DNA from: Deinococcus hopiensis KR-140
Lineage (GTDB): Bacteria > Deinococcota > Deinococci > Deinococcales > Deinococcaceae
Assembly: GCF_900176165.1 (NCBI RefSeq)
Contig: NZ_FWWU01000009.1
Coordinates: 918,001-982,000, forward strand
Direction: 5' to 3'
DNA: 64,000 nt
Below the pieces are notes generated by a model. That model made no database searches, had not been told where the DNA came from, and was given only the letters and a program-made list of their open reading frames with translations. A program made the translations under genes and the position numbers. Below, piece after piece: positions 43,456 to 52,385 of this stretch. Numbering within the stretch: the first letter of the stretch is position 1; every line of letters begins with the position of its first letter.

Positions 43456-43554
43456 ATGCCACGTCCCTTCTCGACTCGAATTCTGGTCCTTCTCCTGGTC
43501 GCGGGGGCCCTCCTCACGTTGGACGCCGTGAGTTCTGGACTGCTCTCCATCTAA
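43456..43554 (+). CDS. Small single-span membrane protein, 32 aa (family MPRPxST, copy 3)
   Basis: MPRPFSTRILVLLLVAGALL, TLDAVSSGLLSI and stop. Same length as the copies at 12577 and 20448. A CCCCACC-type terminator (43581-43617) follows, so the unit is promoter, 33 codons, terminator. Confidence 0.7.
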   Translation: MPRPFSTRILVLLLVAGALLTLDAVSSGLLSI

Positions 43555-43580
43555 GGCACTGGCAACTTGCGCCAAACGAA

Positions 43581-43617
43581 AGGCCCCACCTTGCCTTGCG
43601 GCGGATGGGGCTTTTTT
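43581..43617 (+). terminator. Hairpin terminator, CCCCACC type
   Basis: GGCCCCACCTTGCCTTGCGG, CGGATGGGGC then TTTTTTT. It ends the 32-aa gene and faces the lipoprotein gene from the other side. Confidence 0.8.
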
Positions 43618-43641
43618 TCATAGCTGGTGGATTGTCATGTA

Positions 43642-44160
43642 TTACTGTGGTGTCATAATGCAACTTCCTGGCTTTGCATTCTCGGTATCAATACGTCTGC
43701 GTGACCCGGCGTAGGAGGAAAACTCTTGCTTGTATTCGAACAAAACGCCTTGAAACTCACCGGATGTTCCCTTCTTTGTGGGCGCGTCGATGACGCACTC
43801 CAAGATTGTTCCCACGGGAGATCCAAACTGACCGCTGGCTTGTGTTGCGGTCAAAGTTTCGCCGAATACGTCATTCTCATAGTAAAAATCGCTTAGTTCT
43901 ACGCCAGATGAGGTCTTGGCAACCTCATTATAGTAATGGAAAAATGACTTACCTTCCTTCTTAGGAGTGCTCACGTAACCAGTCCAATTAACGTTCCTGC
44001 CTTCGGCGGTCTTGCCTTCTATGCGCCAAGTCTGTCCTGGTTTGATGGGGGCTTTTTCGGCCCCTGTAGGCAGAGCGTTCGGGGCGCATGCGTTTAAGGC
44101 AACGGCGGTGGCAGTAGCGAGCATAGGAAAAAGAAAACGCACGCGCGCACTGTACAGCAT
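43642..44160 (-). CDS. Lipoprotein, 172 aa
   Basis: MLYSARVRFLFPMLATATAV, ALNACAPN is a lipoprotein signal with lipobox LNAC (Cys25). The mature protein is beta-rich (WRIEGKTAEGRNVNWTGYVS, FGETLTATQASGQFGSPVGT) with two further Cys that could pair. A+T-rich codons. Family unknown. Its upstream side is cut off by the IS630 element 40 bp away, so its promoter may lie in or near the element. Confidence 0.65.
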   Translation of the reverse strand: MLYSARVRFLFPMLATATAVALNACAPNALPTGAEKAPIKPGQTWRIEGKTAEGRNVNWTGYVSTPKKEGKSFFHYYNEVAKTSSGVELSDFYYENDVFGETLTATQASGQFGSPVGTILECVIDAPTKKGTSGEFQGVLFEYKQEFSSYAGSRRRIDTENAKPGSCIMTPQ

Positions 44161-44202
44161 CCCCCCTGTTTCCCAATGCTTGAAATGAGCAAGGAATGTC
44201 TA

Positions 44203-45245
44203 TTGATCCCGGCATAAGTTTGGAGGAGTAAATTGTGGGGTATGGCTGGATGGATGCCCTCCAAACGGACACGCGCACAGCTCGAAGAACGCCGCCTCGC
44301 GGCCCTGGAATGGATCAACGCTGGACAGCATAAACACCAGGAAATCGCGGATCATTTCGGCATTTCGCTGCGCACGGTGGAGACGTGGAAAGAGCGGCTG
44401 AAGAAGCAGGGCCACTGGAGTGCCACGGTGTCGACAGGACGTCCCCGTCAGATGACCGAGGAGCAGCGCGAACAGTTGCGGGCCCTCCTGCAGGAGGGCC
44501 CGCGGGCACACGGCTTTGCGGACCCCACGTGGACGACGCCGCGTGTGCGGGAAGTGCTGGGCTTGCTGGGGATCTGGCATCACCGCGACCATGTGCGGAA
44601 GGTGCTGCACGGACTGGGTTGGACACCCCAGAAACCGGAGAGCCGAGCCCTGGAGCGTGACGAGAAACGCGTGATGACTTGGGTCGAGACCGTACGACCC
44701 GAGGTCGAAAAAAAAGGTGGCCCAGGGGACCACGCTGGTCTATCTCGATGAGGTGGGCTTCAGCCTCAAGGGTGTCAAGAGGAGAACCTGGTCGCCCAGG
44801 GGCGTCACGCCCCTGGTTCCCTTGCCTGCCAACTGGGAAAAGCTTTCGACGATTGGCGCCATCGCCTCTTCAGGGCACTTTTTTCAGCACACCAAAGCAC
44901 GCGCGATCCGAGGAGACGATGTCATCGCCTTCTTCAAGCACCTTCTCAAGCATCTCCAAGGGGACTTGGTCATCGTCTTGGACAACGCGGGTATTCACCG
45001 GACGAAGGCCCTTTTGGCCTTCGTCGAGCAGACCCCTCGCCTCTCGCTGGTGTATCTGCCGCCGTAGGCTCCTGAACTCAATCCCATCGAGCGCGTTTGG
45101 GCATACGTCAAGCAGCACCTGCTCGGGAACTTCTGTGCCCGGACCCTGGATGAGCTGAAGAAGAAGCTGCCCCCTGCTTGGCACGCGTTCGGCACACCCG
45201 CCTCCCTGCTCGCCTCCTCGCAACTCAAACTTAAGCCGAGATCAA
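44203..45245 (+). mobile_element. IS630-family insertion sequence, 1043 bp
   Basis: Ends TTGATCCCGGCATAAGTTTG and CAAACTTAAGCCGAGATCAA are imperfect inverted repeats; TA lies on both sides. The same ends bound the mini-element at 16768-16876. Confidence 0.88.
44233..45240 (+). pseudogene. IS630 transposase with slippery A8 and an amber stop
   Basis: The first part (SKRTRAQLEERRLAALEWIN, HKHQEIADHFGISLRTVETW, VREVLGLLGIWHHRDHVRKV) runs to an A8 run at 44708-44715. The catalytic part continues in the next frame: TTLVYLDEVGFSLKGVKRRT (first Asp), LVIVLDNAGIHRTKALLAFV (second Asp), and YLPP, then a TAG, then APELNPIERVWAYVKQHL (Glu). A frameshift at A8 is normal for IS630. The TAG replaces the Tyr of the invariant PPYSPELNP-type motif, so the enzyme is inactive. 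Confidence 0.85.
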
Positions 45246-45262
45246 TAGGATGGAAATAACGC

Positions 45263-45409
45263 TTACTGCCTCCAAGTTCCACGTGCCGCCCGGTAGGCAG
45301 GGGAGACCCGGCACAGGTCCCGCTGGTATTGGGCCGCATCCCAGGCGATCAGGAGGGCACGGGTGCGCCCAGCCCAGCACCGCCCGCTCATGTCCCGCGC
45401 CCGGCTCAC
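45263..45409 (-). CDS. Small phage-like protein, 48 aa (second copy)
   Basis: Nearly identical to the protein at 35092-35244 (VSRARDMSGRCWAGRTRALL, IAWDAAQYQRDLCRVSPAYR). The last residues differ because the copy ends near the IS630 element. GTG start overlapping the previous stop. Confidence 0.55.
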   Translation of the reverse strand: MSRARDMSGRCWAGRTRALLIAWDAAQYQRDLCRVSPAYRAARGTWRQ

Positions 45410-45621
45410 GCGGCCACTTCCGCATTCACGTTCACGAGGATCAAGCTCTCGTCGGTGGCCCGGCACGGTGCCACCTCCACCGTCATACCCTTCAGTTCGA
45501 GCAACGCTGCGAGGAGGGAGGCGCGCATCTCCGCATCCTCTCCTTCGGCGGCCGCCAGGTGAACCGTGCCTCCGGCCTTCCAGCCGGCGAGGATCACGCC
45601 CATCAACTCAAGCTGCTTCAC
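45406..45621 (-). CDS. Small phage-like protein, 71 aa (second copy)
   Basis: MKQLELMGVILAGWKAGGTV, HLAAAEGEDAEMRASLLAAL. Same as the 35241-35459 protein with few changes and one fewer Ala. Most differences are conservative. Confidence 0.6.
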   Translation of the reverse strand: MKQLELMGVILAGWKAGGTVHLAAAEGEDAEMRASLLAALLELKGMTVEVAPCRATDESLILVNVNAEVAA

Positions 45622-46022
45622 GCCGCCACCTCCAGGCCGAGCTGCCCGAAGGCGTAGCTGCGCACCGTGGCCGCGTCCTCTGCCGCGAGCGCCGCGAGGC
45701 TGGTCACCGTGCGGCCCAGCACCTCGCTGGCCAGGGCGGAGTGGCGAGGGTGCGGTGCAGCTGGTGAGCCACGGGGTTCCCGATGGGAGCCGGGGTGGGG
45801 AGGATGACTTCCTCGATCTTCTTGACCTGGGAAGCGCGATCCAGCAGGCGGGAGGCCTCCACGAAGTTCGCGTTCTCCCCATCCACGACCGCGCTCAGGT
45901 TGCCACTACGCCCTGGCCAGCGTCACGAAGTGGGTGGTGACGTTGCGGATCACGCCGTACTCGACATCGGCGATGCGGGCCTTGTAGGTGATGGTTTTGG
46001 CGCGGGGAGTGGTAATGTTCAT
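45618..46022 (-). pseudogene. First gene of the second operon copy, frameshifted
   Basis: MNITTPRAKTITYKARIADV, EYGVIRNVTTHFVTLARA then a stop; the continuation GNLSAVVDGENANFVEASRL, LDRASQVKKIEEVILPTPAP is in another frame, and a further deletion lies near 45750. The 36-kb copy has its defect in a different place, so the common ancestor was intact. The deduced full protein is about 135 residues; not recognised. Confidence 0.6.
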
Positions 46023-46104
46023 GGTGCTCCTTGTGCTAGGTGCTGGGGGAGTCAGAAGGCCGGGGATTCTTCGCGGGAACCCGGCTTTTCTGCTGTCCTT
46101 ATAA

Positions 46105-46143
46105 TAACCGCACGGTTAACTATCGTCAATAACCGTGCGGTTA
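46105..46143. promoter_or_regulatory. Two operator palindromes TAACCG-N2-CGGTTA
   Basis: TAACCGCACGGTTA at 46105-46118 and TAACCGTGCGGTTA at 46130-46143; centres are 25 bp apart, each followed by ACTAT. They lie between the divergent minus-strand operon and repressor B (ATG 46158). They are quite unlike the palindrome at the paralogous locus A. Confidence 0.75.
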
Positions 46144-46157
46144 ACTATGCTGGGCGT

Positions 46158-46403
46158 ATGACCTGGAGTGAACTCGAACAACTGCTGCGAGAACACGCGA
46201 AGAAGCAGCCGCGTGGATTCCAAGCAGCGCTCGCCAAGAAGTTGGAAGTCAAACCGCCTATGGTCGCGCAGGCGTTGGCGGGCATCAAGCGTATCCCCCC
46301 CGAATGGCTCGGTCCCATGACAGAGTTAATGGGCCTGAAACTCGTGCTTCAGCCCAAGCTGGATGCACCTATTGCCCTCGCCGAAGAACTCGAGCGGAGG
46401 TAG
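46158..46403 (+). CDS. Cro/C1-type repressor B, 81 aa
   Basis: MTWSELEQLLREHAKKQPRG, FQAALAKKLEVKPPMVAQAL carries a helix-turn-helix unlike that of repressor A, followed by the shared tail LKLVLQPKLDAPIALAEELE, RR. The 3' nucleotides and about 60 bp beyond the stop are also nearly the same as at locus A. The change of HTH with retained tail suggests a module exchange. It probably binds the two palindromes upstream. Confidence 0.8.
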   Translation: MTWSELEQLLREHAKKQPRGFQAALAKKLEVKPPMVAQALAGIKRIPPEWLGPMTELMGLKLVLQPKLDAPIALAEELERR

Positions 46404-46439
46404 TACAGCCCCTGCTTCAGCCCAAGCAGTAGCCATAAT

Positions 46440-46514
46440 GAAAGGAACCCCCACAGCTGTGAGGCAGCAGGCGGGGCCTTTTTTGTTCACGCAGTAGGGG
46501 AGAGGTTGTGAACC
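46440..46514. repeat. Terminator and inverted TTGTTCAC/GTGAAC module
   Basis: A terminator like those above, then TTGTTCACGCAGTAGGGGAG, AGGTTGTGAACC. The outer bases TTGTTCAC (46483-46490) and GTGAAC (46508-46513) are complementary, as are TTGTCCACA and TGTGGACAA at 46914-46946. The paired C-to-T and G-to-A change keeps the pairing. Confidence 0.55.
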
Positions 46515-46539
46515 AGGAGATCAAGCGGAAACAGATGCG

Positions 46540-46553
46540 TGACACACTTGTCA
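46540..46553. promoter_or_regulatory. TGACA-N4-TGTCA palindrome, 24 nt before a small gene
   Basis: Exact dyad, 24 nt before the ATG at 46578, as before 20448 and 43456. TTACCT stands 7 nt before the ATG as a leaderless -10 box. Confidence 0.65.
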
Positions 46554-46577
46554 TTCCGGGGGGCTTACCTTCGTGGA

Positions 46578-46835
46578 ATGAGGTCGAAACGTGGGGGCGA
46601 CATTCGGATCATTGACCAAATGATTGCCGTCATGCCAGACGTCCCCATTCGCCTTAAGGACTGGCTGACACTTCTCCCCGAGGAGGTCAAGCCCAGAACT
46701 GCATCCGGTGAAGCTGGTCTTCTCGTCGCTGAGCGCCTCGCGACCCGTGATCGCCACGCCTTCGGGACGTACGTCATCACCGAGAAAGGGCAACAACGCC
46801 GTGCGGAGATGCAGGTCCTGCTGGCGAAGCAATGA
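46578..46835 (+). CDS. Repressor-linked small protein, 85 aa (copy 2)
   Basis: RIIDQMIAVMPDVPIRLKDW, LTLLPEEVKPRTASGEAGLL, VAERLATRDRHAFGTYVITE, KGQQRRAEMQVLLAKQ. It has a six-residue insertion (ERLATR region) compared with the 79-aa paralog at 37219. Here it is separated from the repressor by a terminator and has its own dyad-controlled promoter; at 37219 it is coupled to the repressor instead. Confidence 0.6.
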   Translation: MRSKRGGDIRIIDQMIAVMPDVPIRLKDWLTLLPEEVKPRTASGEAGLLVAERLATRDRHAFGTYVITEKGQQRRAEMQVLLAKQ

Positions 46836-46871
46836 AATCGTTCAAACCCCTTCAGGCCATAGTCATAATGG

Positions 46872-46955
46872 AAAGAACCCCCACTGCCAGGTATGCAAGT
46901 GGGGGCCTTCCTTTTGTCCACAGGGTGGGGGAGAGGCTGTGGACAATCTAGGAAT
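46872..46955. repeat. Right-end module beside leuS: terminator and DnaA-box-like palindrome
   Basis: CCCCCACTGCCAGGTATGCA, AGTGGGGGCCTTCCTTTTG is a terminator; it may serve leuS from the other side as well. TTGTCCACA at 46914-46922 and TGTGGACAA at 46938-46946 form a perfect inverted pair 15 bp apart. Each half differs by one base from the DnaA-box consensus. The end of leuS begins at 46956. Confidence 0.65.
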
Positions 46956-49427
<2,472 letters not shown>

Positions 49428-49457
49428 GTCGGTTCCTCCAGGTTTTGAACTTTGGGC

Positions 49458-49553
49458 AAAGAAAAGCCCCGGCCTACACACAGCCGGGGACACACGCTCA
49501 AGCTTTTGCGGCTAGGCGAGTCGTCCCCGGGTGGTAAGCGCAGAGCGGATCAT
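49458..49553 (-). promoter_or_regulatory. leuS leader with a terminator hairpin, alternative pairing and possible leader peptide
   Basis: On the minus strand CCCCGGC and GCCGGGG (49467-49489) form a hairpin followed by CTTTTCTTT, a transcription terminator within the leader of leuS. An upstream segment CCGGGGAC (49530-49523) can pair with GTCCCCGG (49491-49484), which would disrupt the terminator. Before these an ATG at 49553 opens a 13-codon frame, MIRSALTTRGRLA, ending at 49512. The typical T-box sequence is not evident. The layout suggests attenuation. Confidence 0.55.
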
Positions 49554-49610
49554 GTCGCCCAGTGTAGCCCAAGCGGGCAGCGCTGTGCAGCCTCACGGAG
49601 AGGCAGACTT

Positions 49611-49651
49611 CTAAAAAAGGGCTGGAAGTCTCACGAGAGAACTTCCAGCCC
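49611..49651 (-). terminator. Terminator of the two-gene minus-strand operon
   Basis: GGGCTGGAAGT and ACTTCCAGCCC pair across an 11-base loop; on the minus strand the stem is followed by TTTTTTAG. Confidence 0.85.
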
Positions 49652-49664
49652 ACCTCCTTGCCGA

Positions 49665-50348
49665 TCAGCGCAGGTTGGGATTGGCTTTTTCCTGCGGCTC
49701 AATGACGCTGCCCTGCGCCTTGGCCTCCACCACGCCGACGGGTGTGGGGAGGACGCTGCTCTTGTGACCCGCCGCCGAGCTCCCGGTGGGGATGGTCTCA
49801 GCGCTCGCTTCGGCCTCGGGGTGCTTCTTGAGGAAGGAGGCTGCGCCCCCGCCCGTCACCGCTTTGGGGGGGACGGGCTGAGCGGGGCGGGGTTGGGGAG
49901 ACTGGGTTTTCGCGCCGACGTCGTGCTTGTGGCCGTCCGGCCTGTGCCCTGGCTGACCAGCCTTGTCGAGCAGGTTGTTCGCCATTTCTTCCAGGCGCGG
50001 CGTGATCACCTTGTCGTTCAGCGCCCGGAAGGCCAGGGTGGTCAGCGTGGCGACAAGCGCGCCGCCCACGCCGCCCTTACCCTTTTCCTTCTTCTGTGCC
50101 TTGATGAGGGCCTTTTGCTCCTTCTCAGGGCTGTAGGCGTCCACGTAGACCTTCTTGCTGCGCTTGAGCTGTCGCCCCGCCACCAGGCCCACCACGGCCC
50201 CGACGGCCGAAGCGCCGCCCAGCAGCTTGAGGGGTTCTTTCTGCATCTGCATCTGTAGGCTGGCCTGCTGCGCCAGAACGTCTACACTGGCCTTCAGTCG
50301 GGCGCGGGCTTCCTCGCGTTCGTCGCGGTATTCACCTTGGTGGGTCAT
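49665..50348 (-). CDS. Hypothetical membrane-associated protein, 227 aa
   Basis: An amphipathic N-terminal helix (RARLKASVDVLAQQASLQMQ), then a short glycine-rich hydrophobic stretch (LLGGASAVGAVVGLVAGRQL, about residues 42-60), a basic segment, and a disordered Pro/Gly-rich tail. The first part resembles YqjD/ElaB-type membrane anchors. It starts within the stop of the holin-X-like gene (ATGA), so the two are co-translated. Likely an envelope accessory. Confidence 0.65.
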   Translation of the reverse strand: MTHQGEYRDEREEARARLKASVDVLAQQASLQMQMQKEPLKLLGGASAVGAVVGLVAGRQLKRSKKVYVDAYSPEKEQKALIKAQKKEKGKGGVGGALVATLTTLAFRALNDKVITPRLEEMANNLLDKAGQPGHRPDGHKHDVGAKTQSPQPRPAQPVPPKAVTGGGAASFLKKHPEAEASAETIPTGSSAAGHKSSVLPTPVGVVEAKAQGSVIEPQEKANPNLR

Positions 50349-51550
50349 CAGTATCCCTCCTTTTTCATGTCCTCGCGGAAGGTGGGGGTGGTGCTCACGC
50401 TGATGCCGGGCTCGTCTTTCAGGACCACCGGGTGCTGAATGTTGGGGTCATGCTTCTTGTCGTGCCCGCCGTGGCCGCCATGCCCGGCGTTATGCGTCTC
50501 GGAGCCGTCGAGCTTCTTGTTCAGGCCGTTGCCGTACACCTGGGGCGAGCCGTCCTCGTTGGCCTCGTACACGGGCAGACGCACCTGTCCGGCGTCGGTG
50601 CCGCGTAACTCGGTGCCGCTGGGCACGCCCTCGCGCACCGTCAGGCTGTCCTGCAGGCCCTGGCCCTGATCGCGCACATTCACGCCTGGATCGCCCGCCG
50701 TGAAGCCCGAGGTGCTGACGCCGGACCGCACTGTGCCGCGCGCCACGTCTCCCGCCATGCCGATGGACTCGGCGCTCGCGCGGGTGCCCGAATGGAAGGG
50801 GCCGCTGGAGGCGATGTTGTCGCGTTCGTCACCGGTCATGGGATAGCGCTTCTCCCCGAAGTCTCCGGTCTGGAGGGTATCGCCCTGCGCCCGGCCTCCC
50901 CGCACGGCGCTCCCCATGACTGAAGCGTCGTGGGCGGCGCCCAGCCTCACGGAACCCGTTGTGCCGGAGCCAGATGAGGCGGAGCCAGACGTGACGACCA
51001 CGCGGGGGGCGTTGCCATCCACCACGGTGGAGGAACCTGCGGTATGGCCCTGACTGCGTCCCCCGGTCTCGTGAGGGGCAGGACCTGTGCTCACGCTGAC
51101 CGGGCCGTGCGCCGTGGTGGCGCTCACGCGGGCGGCGTTCGCCTTGGCAGCCAGTTCGGCCTGGTACTGCGCCTCCAGACGCTCGTCCTCGCTCACCGGA
51201 CCCCGCGGCAGGCGCGGCTCGTCGTTCGGCACCTCGGCCCCGAGCTTCTTGATGCCCATCAAGACGAGCGCTCCAGTCAGGGCAAAGGCCACCAGCGCGA
51301 TCAGCAGGGCCGCCGCCCAGGCCCCCAGTCCCAGGCGCATTAGGCCGTAGAACACCGCCAGAATCAGGAAGATCAGGCCCATCAGCAGCGGTCCCACCGC
51401 GCCCAGCAGCAGCACCAGCCCGAGGCCCTTGGCCTTCGCCACATTGCCCACCTGTCGGCCCACCGCGCGGATCTCCGTCTTGACAAGCGTGACGCCCGCG
51501 TCGAACACATCGACGAGCGCCCCTCCCAAACTCTTGCGTTCTTCGTGCAT
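50348..51550 (-). CDS. Holin-X superfamily membrane protein with long disordered tail, 400 aa
   Basis: MHEERKSLGGALVDVFDAGV, TLVKTEIRAVGRQVGNVAKA and two close membrane helices (about 45-70 and 75-100) match the Phage_holin_3_6/Holin-X family, found in chromosomal genes of many bacteria and not necessarily involved in lysis. The remaining 290 residues are low-complexity, rich in Gly, Ser, Thr, His and Asp. The ATG at 51550 has GGAGGAAAG just before it. Confidence 0.75.
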   Translation of the reverse strand: MHEERKSLGGALVDVFDAGVTLVKTEIRAVGRQVGNVAKAKGLGLVLLLGAVGPLLMGLIFLILAVFYGLMRLGLGAWAAALLIALVAFALTGALVLMGIKKLGAEVPNDEPRLPRGPVSEDERLEAQYQAELAAKANAARVSATTAHGPVSVSTGPAPHETGGRSQGHTAGSSTVVDGNAPRVVVTSGSASSGSGTTGSVRLGAAHDASVMGSAVRGGRAQGDTLQTGDFGEKRYPMTGDERDNIASSGPFHSGTRASAESIGMAGDVARGTVRSGVSTSGFTAGDPGVNVRDQGQGLQDSLTVREGVPSGTELRGTDAGQVRLPVYEANEDGSPQVYGNGLNKKLDGSETHNAGHGGHGGHDKKHDPNIQHPVVLKDEPGISVSTTPTFREDMKKEGY

Positions 51551-51613
51551 GCTTTCCTCCGGCATGATGTGCTCCCACCACGCGGCAGGAGCAGACCAGT
51601 CTCGCCCAGCATA

Positions 51614-52336
51614 ATGAACGTCATGAGCGGCCCGTTCCAGAGCCAAGAAACCCTCAACCCCGCAAAGCCGCTCACAATGGCCTCCCTTACCCTCGCGCAG
51701 CGGAGCAACCGCTGGCCAGTCACTGCCGCCGGATACGCTGCCTGGCGGGCACAGGCGCTGACGCTCCTCTCGGGGCAGCCGTTCTCGTTGGCGCGTGAGG
51801 CCGCCCTCTTTCGCCGCCTCTGCGGGCCCCAGCCGGGAGAGACGTGGCTCGACGCGGGCACGAGTACGGGGTTTTATGCGGGCGTACTCGCGGGGCAGGG
51901 GTGCCGCGTCCTCGCCGCCGATCTCAGCGCGCCCATGCTGCGGGAGGCGCAGAGGCGCGAGTCCCATTCGGGCATCGACTGGATGCTCACCAATCTGGAG
52001 GCGAGCGGGTTACCTGACGCCGCCTTCGACGGCGTGACCATCGGCGCCACCCTCAACGAGACGCACCACCCCGCGCGCTTTCTGGCCGAACTCGCCCGGC
52101 TCATCCGGCCTGGCGGGCAACTCTGGCTGATGTACGTGCCGCGCACCGGGGGGCCGCTGCAACGCCTGCTGTCCCGGCCGGTGCTGGGGGGCCTCACCTT
52201 CCCCGATCCGGCCTGGGTGGGGCGGCAGCTTCCGGGCTGTGTCCGCACAGACGGCTTACGTATGGGGGCGGTGGCGTTTGAGCGGTACGTGAAGGAGAAC
52301 TCTGGGGTGCGGAGAGGTTTCTGTAAGAAAGCGTGA
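51614..52336 (+). CDS. Class I SAM-dependent methyltransferase
   Basis: Motif I is ETWLDAGTSTGFYAGVLAGQ (glycine-rich loop), motif II VLAADLSAPMLREAQ and motif III GLPDAAFDGVTIGATLNETH. This is the UbiE/Methyltransf_11 type. Two other ATG codons (51623, 51677) are possible starts. It is 50 bp before crtB in the same direction; carotenoid pathways of Deinococcus include O-methylation steps in some species, so a role there is possible but unproven. Confidence 0.8.
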   Translation: MNVMSGPFQSQETLNPAKPLTMASLTLAQRSNRWPVTAAGYAAWRAQALTLLSGQPFSLAREAALFRRLCGPQPGETWLDAGTSTGFYAGVLAGQGCRVLAADLSAPMLREAQRRESHSGIDWMLTNLEASGLPDAAFDGVTIGATLNETHHPARFLAELARLIRPGGQLWLMYVPRTGGPLQRLLSRPVLGGLTFPDPAWVGRQLPGCVRTDGLRMGAVAFERYVKENSGVRRGFCKKA

Positions 52337-52385
52337 CGTTCTGCGCCTGGGACGCCCTTACACTCGCAGGCAGAGGAGATAGACT

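Noticed and set aside
12577..46553. CRISPR-like arrangement of repeats in the accessory region
   Set aside because: The repeats are spaced by kilobases and differ in type. No regular short repeat-spacer array and no cas gene is present.
46914..46946. Chromosomal replication origin at the DnaA-box-like pair
   Set aside because: Only one pair of boxes is present, with no dnaA or dnaN gene nearby and no box cluster; an element-end or regulatory role is more likely.
49500..49560. T-box riboswitch before leuS
   Set aside because: The expected GGTGG-type antiterminator sequence is not found and the leader is short; alternative pairings exist but not the T-box pattern.
50348..51550. Holin-X-like gene as part of a prophage
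   Set aside because: It lies outside the accessory region in normal-GC core DNA, in an operon with a host-type gene; this family is widespread in chromosomes without phages.
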